From Methanospirillum sp. (GTDB lineage Archaea > Halobacteriota > Methanomicrobia > Methanomicrobiales > Methanospirillaceae): a DNA stretch of 5,965 nt. Both the position numbers and the translations under genes were made by a program. The notes beneath the pieces were generated by a model, which was given only the letters and a program-made list of their open reading frames with translations, ran no database searches and was not told the origin of the DNA. This document shows positions 1 to 4,977 of the stretch, one piece after another. The DNA is taken from the NCBI GenBank assembly GCA_028695895.1, contig JAQVIE010000087.1:1-5965 (forward strand), given 5' to 3'. Within the stretch, counting starts at the first letter, position 1; each line of letters begins with the position of its first letter.

Positions 1-591
1 GAGAAGATCCTCTCTGCCGAATATCGCCCGCCAGTAAGACGGGTGGATCTCCTGGAGGTGATCAGGGAAAAACCACGGGTAATTGGAATCATCGATGGAG
101 TATTCTTTGAGGATGCAGCTGTCGGACACAGGGAAGTTCTTCAGGTCATTAAAAACGGAATCATTGTTGTTGGTGCTTCCAGCATGGGTGCACTTCGTGC
201 TGCAGAACTTGAACCATTTGGCATGACAGGAGTTGGTGAAGTATTCAGGATGTACAGGGACGGGGAGATTGAGTCAGATGATGAAGTTGCACTTATTTGC
301 GATCCTGTCACTAATATGGCTCTTTCAGATGCCCTTGTGAATATCAGGATTACACTGAAATTTGGTGTCAGCACTGGATTTTTCACACCGGATGAGGCAG
401 ATATGGTACTGAACGCAGGAAAGTCGCTCTGGTATCCTGACCGTTCCTGGTCGAAAATTATCAGCATCTGCAATCTTGACCCTCTCAGGAAAGAGAGCAT
501 AAGGACCTGGATAAAAGAGAACCGGATCGATCAGAAAAGGGAAGATGCCAGGGCTGCTCTCACTTACATAAGAGAAAGGTTCTGTTCATGA
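1..591 (+). CDS. tfuA: TfuA-like protein, partner of YcaO in peptide thioamidation (5' end cut by window)
   Basis: TfuA proteins work with YcaO enzymes to replace a backbone amide oxygen by sulfur. In methanogens the target is a glycine of methyl-coenzyme M reductase subunit McrA, and TfuA hydrolyses a thiocarboxylated ThiS-type carrier using a Ser-Lys pair. Seen here: the frame is open from base 1, and the codons before the GTG at 43 read EKILSAEYRPPVRR, matching the family's N-terminal region. GTG 43 is therefore an internal valine codon, and the true start, perhaps 15-20 residues earlier, lies outside the window. In visible-residue numbering, the family core is IGIIDGVF (28-35), HREVL (43-47), GASSMGALRAAEL (58-70, probably holding the catalytic serine) and DDEVAL (93-98). 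196 residues are visible. The stop overlaps the next start (ATGA, 588-591), so the two genes are probably translationally coupled. A ycaO gene just upstream is expected but cannot be seen. Family assignment is firm; the McrA target is inferred from the apparent host. Confidence 0.9.
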   Translation, partial: EKILSAEYRPPVRRVDLLEVIREKPRVIGIIDGVFFEDAAVGHREVLQVIKNGIIVVGASSMGALRAAELEPFGMTGVGEVFRMYRDGEIESDDEVALICDPVTNMALSDALVNIRITLKFGVSTGFFTPDEADMVLNAGKSLWYPDRSWSKIISICNLDPLRKESIRTWIKENRIDQKREDARAALTYIRERFCS

Positions 592-1328
592 AAGGAGAAA
601 AACCACTATATAAGTCCAGCCGTTTTGAACGACAATTACCACTTATAGGTTCTGAAGGCCAGAAAAAACTGGAAAATTCCACAGTTCTTATTGCAGGGGC
701 AGGAGGTCTTGGATCTCCAGCTGCAACCTATCTTGCTCTTGCCGGTGTTGGTGAAATAATCATTGTTGATGATGATAATATCCAGGAGTCAAACCTGAAC
801 AGGCAGTTTCTGCATTCAGCGGCATCTGTGGGCCGGCGAAAAGCTTATTCAGCAGAATCAACGCTCCATGAATTGGCACCTGATGCCTCCATCATTGCTC
901 ATCCAATCAGGATTGACAGGACATCAGCCCGGCAGCTTGTCAGGGATGCAGATATTGTCATTGATGCCCTGGATAATTATGAGACCAGATTTATTCTTCA
1001 TGATTCAGCCTGGGCTGTCGGAATTCCTTATATTCATGGAGCTATTGAGGGCTTTTCAGGTCAGCTGACCAGTATAATTCCTGGAAAGTCTCCCTGCCTT
1101 TCATGTCTTATTCCCGGTACACCCCCTGGAGGGAAAATTCCGGTAATAGGAGCAACTGCAGGAGTTATTGGATCTATGCAGGCAATGGAGGTTATTAAGT
1201 TCCTTACCGGGACCGGAACCATGATTACAGGCAGGCTGCTGATATGGGACGGCTTATCTGGAAGAAGTGAATATCTGAAGATTGGAAGAAGGAAAAACTG
1301 CCATTTCTGTTCAGATCATGGAGAATAA
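588..1328 (+). CDS. MoeB/ThiF/HesA-family E1-like adenylyltransferase
   Basis: E1-like enzymes use ATP to adenylate the C-terminal Gly of a MoaD/ThiS sulfur carrier, which is then converted to a thiocarboxylate. The 246-residue product has the family features in order: R15 of the RQ motif, the nucleotide-binding loop GAGGLGS (37-43), D61-D63 followed by SNLNRQ (68-73), K85, the Mg-site aspartate D129 in DALDN, and two zinc-binding Cys pairs, CLSC (170-173) and CHFC (238-241). There is no C-terminal rhodanese domain, so sulfur must come from another protein. The only four cysteines are the zinc ligands. The loop where ThiF and many MoeB proteins carry a cysteine reads IPVIGATAGVIG (184-195), so no thioester with the carrier is expected there. 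Start ATG 588 overlaps the tfuA stop by 4 bases and is preceded by AGAAAGG at 572-578. The next gene is moaD, its likely substrate; UbaA is the comparable archaeal enzyme. Whether it should be named moeB, thiF or ubaA cannot be settled by sequence reading. Confidence 0.92.
   Translation: MKGEKPLYKSSRFERQLPLIGSEGQKKLENSTVLIAGAGGLGSPAATYLALAGVGEIIIVDDDNIQESNLNRQFLHSAASVGRRKAYSAESTLHELAPDASIIAHPIRIDRTSARQLVRDADIVIDALDNYETRFILHDSAWAVGIPYIHGAIEGFSGQLTSIIPGKSPCLSCLIPGTPPGGKIPVIGATAGVIGSMQAMEVIKFLTGTGTMITGRLLIWDGLSGRSEYLKIGRRKNCHFCSDHGE
1320..1323 (+). promoter_or_regulatory. Ribosome binding site that sets the moaD start
   Basis: GGAG lies 6 bases before ATG 1330. It supports that start over the upstream in-frame ATGs at 1282 and 1318, which would add 16 or 4 residues not matching the MoaD fold. 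The site overlaps the last codons of the E1 gene. Confidence 0.6.
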
Positions 1329-1329
1329 A

Positions 1330-1605
1330 ATGAAGGTTACTATACGCTGTTATGCCCGTTTCAGGGATGCTTTTGGCGAGGAACAGGAGATAGATCTTCC
1401 CCCTGGTTCAACCGTCAGGGACGCTGTCATCACGCTTGCCAAAACAGGTCCTGATGCAGAGCTCCTGGTTGATGATGCACAAAATATCAGGAGTTATGTG
1501 ATGATAATGTACCATGATGAAAGGATATCGCCCATAGATGCAGGGTTGATAACACTTGCAGATGGAGATCTGATAATTCTCTTCCCCCCGGTTTCAGGTG
1601 GATAG
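1330..1605 (+). CDS. moaD: MoaD-type ubiquitin-like sulfur carrier (molybdopterin synthase small subunit)
   Basis: A 91-residue beta-grasp protein. MoaD carries sulfur as a C-terminal thiocarboxylate and, bound to MoaE, donates it to precursor Z to make the molybdopterin dithiolene. Seen here: first strand KVTIRCYARFRDAFG, a PPGSTVRDAV turn-helix typical of the fold (about residues 24-33), then LADGDLIILFPPVSGG at the C terminus. The FPPVSGG ending is more MoaD-like than ThiS-like, and the terminal Gly-Gly is free, as the E1 reaction requires. I chose ATG 1330 because the fold begins there, GGAG sits at the right distance and the E1 stop (1326-1328) ends one base before. The gene lies between its likely activating enzyme and its likely partner MoaE, which supports the molybdopterin role. 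Because tfuA heads the same run of genes, the protein may also serve as the thiocarboxylate donor for thioamidation. Archaeal relatives (SAMPs) can also be attached to proteins; that use is possible but not shown. Confidence 0.92.
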   Translation: MKVTIRCYARFRDAFGEEQEIDLPPGSTVRDAVITLAKTGPDAELLVDDAQNIRSYVMIMYHDERISPIDAGLITLADGDLIILFPPVSGG

Positions 1606-1607
1606 AT

Positions 1608-2003
1608 ATGATAGCAATTACCCATGAACCGATTGATCCCTTCAGGTTTATTGAATCTGCAAAAAGGCCGGAGACTGGAGGAATTGTAACATTTATCGGT
1701 ACTGTCAGGGATGATGGTATCGAAGCTCTTGAACTTGATGTATGTGAGGAAGTTGCATTATCTGACCTGAGAAAGATAGCAGAGCAGGCAAGCAGTGATT
1801 ATCATCTGAATACGGTTGATATCATACACCGTGTGGGACGAATGCAGTTGACCGAGACAATAGTGGTTATTGTTGTGGGTGCATCTCACAGGCAGGAAGG
1901 ATTTGCAGCCTGTTCATGGATACTGGAACAGATTAAGGAATTTGTCCCGATATGGAAGAAAGATATCTGTAAAAACGGAGAATCCTGGCACTTTACAAAA
2001 TAA
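1608..2003 (+). CDS. moaE: Molybdopterin synthase catalytic (large) subunit MoaE
   Basis: MoaE holds the active site that inserts two sulfurs, delivered by MoaD, into the cyclic pterin precursor. The 131-residue product shows family signatures: GGIVTFIGTVR (24-34), HRVGRMQLTET (74-84), HR (94-95), then K110 and VPIWKK (113-118). By alignment from memory with E. coli MoaE, R34, H94-R95, K110 and K117 correspond to R39, H103-R104, K119 and K126, so the catalytic residues are present. The loop after the conserved R34 is shorter than in E. coli. The usual LE-aromatic-Y stretch is changed to LDVCEEV (43-49), which is a mild oddity. ATG 1608 comes 2 bases after the moaD stop, with GGTGG at 1598-1602 as ribosome binding site. 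It is the last gene of the left operon; a T-rich tract follows within about 45 bases. Confidence 0.95.
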   Translation: MIAITHEPIDPFRFIESAKRPETGGIVTFIGTVRDDGIEALELDVCEEVALSDLRKIAEQASSDYHLNTVDIIHRVGRMQLTETIVVIVVGASHRQEGFAACSWILEQIKEFVPIWKKDICKNGESWHFTK

Positions 2004-2033
2004 GAGGATTGTATAGATCCATAGTATTTTTGA

Positions 2034-2057
2034 ATGCATTTTCTCTTTTTTTTCTTT
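2034..2057 (+). terminator. T-rich termination tract after moaE
   Basis: Soon after the moaE stop comes a pyrimidine-rich stretch with T5, T4 and then T8 at 2046-2053. There is only a weak GGAT/ATCC hairpin (2006-2009 with 2017-2020) before it. Archaeal RNA polymerase can terminate on U-runs without a strong stem, so this probably ends the tfuA-E1-moaD-moaE transcript. Confidence 0.5.
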
Positions 2058-2068
2058 ATATTACTTTA

Positions 2069-2085
2069 TCTGAATATATATCAGA
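2069..2085. repeat. Short inverted repeat with AT loop, possible operator or promoter element
   Basis: TCTGA and TCAGA flank ATATATA (7 bases). The symmetry nearly extends outward (TA before, ATA after, offset by one base). It could be an operator half of the uptake operon, or its central AATATATA could be a TATA element. Short AT-rich symmetry is common by chance, so confidence is low. Confidence 0.25.
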
Positions 2086-2113
2086 ATAATTACCCGGATA
2101 ATATAGTAATTAT
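2086..2113. promoter_or_regulatory. 8-bp inverted repeat, candidate operator of the tungstate uptake operon
   Basis: ATAATTAC (2086-2093) and GTAATTAT (2106-2113) are exact reverse complements separated by 12 bases, so equivalent bases are 20 apart, about two helical turns, as expected for a dimeric helix-turn-helix regulator. It lies upstream of tupA and downstream of the moaE terminator. Oxyanion-uptake operons are often controlled by a ModE-like or other tungstate-sensing regulator; I do not recognise this as any published consensus. Confidence 0.35.
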
Positions 2114-2155
2114 CTCATAGCGGGCATAACTTTAGTGGTAATCAGGGGATATTCA

Positions 2156-2163
2156 TTTATATT
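2156..2163 (+). promoter_or_regulatory. TATA-like element, candidate promoter of tupA (distal)
   Basis: TTTATATT matches the archaeal TATA-box form. Transcription starting about 25 bases on, near 2185, would leave a leader of roughly 45 bases before ATG 2231. It competes with the proximal candidate at 2197-2207. Confidence 0.3.
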
Positions 2164-2196
2164 GTATCAATATCTTATGATAAAGATGAATTAAAC

Positions 2197-2207
2197 AAAT
2201 ATATATT
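2197..2207 (+). promoter_or_regulatory. TATA-like element, candidate promoter of tupA (proximal)
   Basis: AAATATATATT is preceded by the A-rich stretch TTAAAC, which could serve as a BRE. A start about 25 bases downstream falls at about 2226-2231, next to ATG 2231, giving a leaderless or nearly leaderless message. That would fit the lack of a well-placed ribosome binding site: AGAAGG at 2211-2216 is 14 bases before the ATG. Confidence 0.35.
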
Positions 2208-2230
2208 ATTAGAAGGCAATGTGGTATTGC

Positions 2231-3154
2231 ATGATCGGTAAATTTTCAACTGGAATCATTGCTCTTGTGCTGGGAGTAATGCTTCTTTGTTGAGCTGTAT
2301 CAGCAGACAGGGTTGATACACTGGGTGAGCATGCCTCTGACCGTCTTCTGATAGCAACGACAACCAGTCTTGATGCTACCAAGCTTCTTGATCTTCTTGA
2401 AGAGAAATTCAATGAAGAAACCGGAATAACGGTAGAACATGTTGCTGTCGGAACTGGAATGGCTCTTGAGATTGCAAGAAACTGTGATGCAGACATTGTC
2501 ATGGTCCATGACCGCGTGGCTGAAGATAAATTCATTGATGAAGGATTCGGGGCAGACCGCCGTGTCTTCGGTTACAATTATTTCCTTCTTGTCGGACCGG
2601 AGAATGATCCGGCAGAGGTTGCCGGCCTGAATGGAACTGCCGCATTTATTGCTATTGAAGAAGCAACTGCTGAAGATCCAAGTGTTGTTTTCATTTCCAG
2701 AGGAGATCAGTCCGGAACCCATTCACGTGAAAAGATCATGTGGAAAAAGGGCGGATATGATTATGAGGAGATCAGTACTTCAGACTGGTACAGGGATGCC
2801 GGATCAGGAATGGGTCAGACCCTTACCATGACTGAAGAGCTTCAGGGGTATACCTTAAGTGACTCAGCAACCTGGGGAACCTATGAGAGCGATCTGGCTC
2901 TTGTTCCACTGGTAGAAAACGATGAAAACTTCCAGAATGTCTATGCCGTCATGCGTGTAAATGACGAAATGTGTCCTGATGTTAATACTGAGATGGCAAA
3001 GAAGTGGATAAACTTCATGATCAGTGATGAAGTTCAGGATATTTTACAGACTTTTGGTACAGAAAAGACCGGACTTCCACACTTTAACCCTGGAAGGGGC
3101 AGTGCAGAAGTGATGGGCGTGACCCTGGAAGAAACCGCTGATCCGGTGGTTTGA
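2231..3154 (+). CDS. tupA: TupA-type tungstate-binding protein, frame interrupted by TGA in the signal peptide
   Basis: Extracytoplasmic oxyanion-binding protein that delivers tungstate (possibly molybdate) to TupBC. From ATG 2231 the frame reads MIGKFSTGIIALVLGVMLLC, then TGA (2291-2293), then AVSADRVD: a complete signal peptide with an AVSA|D cleavage site, broken by one codon. After it comes a typical TupA body: LIATTTSLDATKLLDLL (39-55, anion-binding TTTS), VAVGTGMAL, DADIVMVHD, YFLLVGPENDPAE, SRGDQSGTH, GSGMGQTLTMTEEL and YTLSDSATW. Reading through TGA gives 307 residues, the usual precursor size. The first in-frame start after the TGA is ATG 2459, which would remove the signal peptide and the TTTS site, so that 231-residue product should not work. 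In-frame ATG 2219 is a possible alternative upstream start (adds MWYC). TGA ends other genes here (tfuA, tupC), so the code is standard. Explanations: sequencing error or recent point mutation (for example from GGA), hence a pseudogene, or readthrough/recoding. Intact downstream coding favours error, recent mutation or readthrough over old decay. Confidence 0.85.
2291..2293 (+). other. In-frame TGA codon within tupA
   Basis: Codon 21 counted from ATG 2231, between TGT (Cys20) and GCT (Ala22), in the hydrophobic to C-terminal part of the signal peptide. A single base change would restore a sense codon (Gly, Arg, Ser, Leu, Cys or Trp). No frameshift is involved: both sides are in the same frame. 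Confidence 0.9.
2296..2320 (+). repeat. Hairpin directly downstream of the tupA TGA
   Basis: TGTATCA (2296-2302) pairs exactly with TGATACA (2314-2320). A G-U and a C-G pair extend the stem to 9 bp (2296-2304 with 2312-2320), with a 7-base loop AGACAGG. It starts 2 bases after the TGA, a position where recoding hairpins occur in some genes. It may also be chance within coding sequence. Confidence 0.4.
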
Positions 3155-3172
3155 TTCCACACCGTTTTTTTT
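3144..3172 (+). terminator. Hairpin plus T8 between tupA and tupB, candidate partial terminator
   Basis: CGGTG (3144-3148) pairs with CACCG (3160-3164) around an 11-base loop that contains the tupA stop codon. Eight Ts (3165-3172) follow at once. As the operon clearly continues, I read this as a leaky terminator or 3'-end processing site that would leave more tupA message than tupBC message, a common arrangement for binding-protein transporters. Confidence 0.45.
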
Positions 3173-3188
3173 ACCTGTCATCTTTATT

Positions 3189-3875
3189 ATGACTGATCTG
3201 CTAACTGGTATTCAGACAGCAATTGGACTTATACTGGCTGCAGATCCTGAAGTGATGAATATTACCTTCAATACTCTTCGGATAACTTTCTCCTCTGTTC
3301 TGTTGAGTACAATTATTGCAATTCCCCTGGGATCTGCAATTACATTCAGAAATTTTCTTGGGAAAAAGGCACTCATCAGTCTAATACAAACCCTTTATGC
3401 ACTTCCAACGGTCATTGTAGGTCTTCTGTGTTATATGCTCCTTTCAAGATCAGGACCACTTGGGGAATTAAAATGGTTATTTACACCGAATGGGATGATA
3501 TTCGGCCAGACTATACTTATTATTCCGATCATGACCGGACTTTCAATAGCAGCTCTTCAGGCAATAGATCCGGTAATCACTGACACCATTCGTTCCCTTG
3601 GCGCTTCAAGGCTGCAGTTTCTAAAAAGTCATCTTCGCGAAGCACGATTTGCAATTATGGCCGCAGTTATTGTAGGGTTTTCACGGGCCATATCTGAAGT
3701 GGGAACGGCTATTATGATAGGAGGAAATATCAAAGGCCATACACGGGTACTTACAACCGCTATATCTCTTCAGACATCAATGGGTAATTTTAACCTTTCT
3801 CTGGCCCTTGGGATTATTCTTCTGGCAATTGCACTAATAATTAACCTTTTCATGGGTATTGTCCAGAACAGGTAG
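3189..3875 (+). CDS. tupB: TupB-type tungstate ABC transporter permease
   Basis: Membrane channel subunit of the tungstate importer, expected to work as a homodimer with TupC. The 228-residue product is strongly hydrophobic with about five membrane segments, estimated by eye at residues 30-52, 62-85, 102-124, 154-177 and 203-225. The cytoplasmic coupling (EAA-type) loop is IRSLGASRLQFLKSHLREAR (134-153), followed by the family's FSRAISEVGTAIMIGGNI (164-181). The short single-domain form and the order SBP-permease-ATPase match TupABC. ATG 3189 gives the usual TupB N terminus (an LLxGxxxAxxL helix, then DPEVMNITFNTLR). I see no ribosome binding site in the TTTATT just before it, and it follows the tupA stop by 34 bases containing the T8 run, so translation may be weak or depend on a leader made after processing. 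Its stop lies 7 bases before the tupC start. Confidence 0.94.
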   Translation: MTDLLTGIQTAIGLILAADPEVMNITFNTLRITFSSVLLSTIIAIPLGSAITFRNFLGKKALISLIQTLYALPTVIVGLLCYMLLSRSGPLGELKWLFTPNGMIFGQTILIIPIMTGLSIAALQAIDPVITDTIRSLGASRLQFLKSHLREARFAIMAAVIVGFSRAISEVGTAIMIGGNIKGHTRVLTTAISLQTSMGNFNLSLALGIILLAIALIINLFMGIVQNR

Positions 3876-3877
3876 GA
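3874..3877 (+). promoter_or_regulatory. Ribosome binding site that sets the tupC start
   Basis: AGGA, overlapping the tupB stop codon, lies 5 bases before ATG 3883. It supports ATG 3883 over the upstream in-frame TTG at 3859, which lies inside tupB and would add 8 residues (TTG read as Met, then SRTGRNE) with no family match. Confidence 0.5.
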
Positions 3878-3882
3878 ATGAG

Positions 3883-4977
3883 ATGATTGACATCCGGAAT
3901 ATTACAAAAGAATTTGATGGTAATTATGTCCTTGCCGGTGTATCAGAAACTATCCGGAAAGGAGAGATTTTTGCAATCATCGGACCATCAGGACAGGGAA
4001 AAACCACTTTGCTCAGAATTCTCGGACTTCTTGAAAGACCGACATCCGGCCAGGTGCTTCTTGAAGGAAGATCAATAATACATCTTTCTGACAATGATCC
4101 AGTGCGAAGACGCATCGGGATGGTTTTTCAAAATCATATAGCTTTCAAGGACTCGGTTTACAATAATATTGCTATAGGGCTTCGATACCGCAGATTTGGA
4201 AAAGATGAAATAAAGAAAAAACTTCTTCAGAAACTTGACGAGATCGGACTTACCGGATATGAGAACCGAAAAGCGACAACCCTTTCAGGAGGAGAAAAAC
4301 AACGGGTGTCACTTGCAAGGGTAATGATAACCGGACCAGATATCCTTATTCTTGATGAACCTACGGCAAACCTTGACCCTGTTTCAACAGAAGTCATTGA
4401 AAACCTTATACGTTATTACAACAAGGAACTCGGCACTACTGTAATAATGTCCACCCATGATCTTGTACAGGGACAAAGACTTGCAGACAGGGTTGCAGTG
4501 ATGATGAATGGGCGTTTCATCCAGTCAGGGACAATATTTGATGTATTTACCCGTCCATGTTCTGTAGATGTTGCAAAATTTATCGGGATAGGTAATATTC
4601 TCCCTGGAAAAATTATCCGAAAAGAAAATGGATTGTCAGTTATTCTTACACATGATATTGAAATTCATGCAATCAGCGATATTCCCGAGGGGACCATGGT
4701 AAGACTTGCCATCCGTCCTGAGGAGATAACCTTGTATACTGGCCCTGCTCAATTGTCCAGCGCCAGAAATGTGATATCCGGGACAGTCACCGATATAAGA
4801 CCATTTGGTATTATAAGTCTTATAGGTGTAAAATCAGGAGATCTGAATTTATCTGCCCAGGTGACATGGCAGTCAATCAATGAGCTGGACCTGAAACCCG
4901 GTATTCAGGTTGTACTTTCATTTAAGGCTCCGTCAGTCCACATAATGCAGGAAGGGAATCATCATGGATGTCTCTGA
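3883..4977 (+). CDS. tupC: TupC-type tungstate ABC transporter ATP-binding protein
   Basis: Cytoplasmic ATPase that powers TupB. Of 364 residues, the first ~235 are the nucleotide-binding domain: Walker A GPSGQGKT (34-41), Q-loop Q83 in MVFQNHIAF, signature LSGGE (134-138), Walker B ILILDE (154-159) with D-loop NLDP, and the switch histidine H192. The remaining ~125 residues are a TOBE/Mop-like regulatory region: IRPEEITLY, then RNVISGTVTDIRPFG and a second half ending in LKPGIQVVLSFKAPSVHIM. In molybdate ATPases such domains bind the oxyanion and slow transport when internal supply is high, so feedback by tungstate or molybdate is likely here; that is inferred. ATG 3883 is chosen because the ATPase domain begins there (MIDIRNITKEF) and AGGA precedes it. 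The 3' end overlaps the next gene by 14 bases. ModC/WtpC-type relatives are the main alternative name; neighbours favour TupC. Confidence 0.94.
   Translation: MIDIRNITKEFDGNYVLAGVSETIRKGEIFAIIGPSGQGKTTLLRILGLLERPTSGQVLLEGRSIIHLSDNDPVRRRIGMVFQNHIAFKDSVYNNIAIGLRYRRFGKDEIKKKLLQKLDEIGLTGYENRKATTLSGGEKQRVSLARVMITGPDILILDEPTANLDPVSTEVIENLIRYYNKELGTTVIMSTHDLVQGQRLADRVAVMMNGRFIQSGTIFDVFTRPCSVDVAKFIGIGNILPGKIIRKENGLSVILTHDIEIHAISDIPEGTMVRLAIRPEEITLYTGPAQLSSARNVISGTVTDIRPFGIISLIGVKSGDLNLSAQVTWQSINELDLKPGIQVVLSFKAPSVHIMQEGNHHGCL
4950..4958 (+). promoter_or_regulatory. Ribosome binding site of the MOT1-like gene, inside tupC
   Basis: GGAAGGGAA lies just upstream of ATG 4964 and within the last codons of tupC. 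It is the clearest ribosome binding site in the right-hand operon and supports the overlapping start. Confidence 0.55.

Noticed and set aside
43..591. tfuA starting at GTG 43
   Set aside because: Codons upstream of it in the same frame encode family-like sequence to the window edge, so the gene is cut by the edge rather than starting there.
1282..1329. N-terminal extension of MoaD from ATG 1282 or 1318
   Set aside because: The extra residues overlap the E1 gene, do not fit the beta-grasp fold start, and the ribosome binding site points to ATG 1330.
2004..2230. Molybdenum-cofactor riboswitch or other structured leader
   Set aside because: The spacer is AT-rich with only short symmetric repeats and no long GC-rich paired elements; the Moco riboswitch is known from bacteria.
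2291..2293. Selenocysteine codon as the primary explanation for the TGA
   Set aside because: Cys-Sec in a cleaved signal peptide has no evident function, no archaeal-type SECIS is visible in the short 3' spacer, and selenocysteine use is restricted in methanogens. Kept only as a testable alternative.
2209..2722. Two overlapping reverse-strand open frames opposite tupA
   Set aside because: They are antisense to a clearly recognisable coding frame, overlap each other and show no family motif.
2459..3154. Separate 231-residue gene starting at ATG 2459
   Set aside because: It begins in the middle of the conserved TupA domain (VAVGTGMAL), lacking the signal peptide and anion-binding TTTS motif; the same frame upstream of it codes for the missing part.
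3859..3882. tupC start at TTG 3859
   Set aside because: It lies inside tupB and adds residues with no family match; ATG 3883 has a ribosome binding site and begins the domain.
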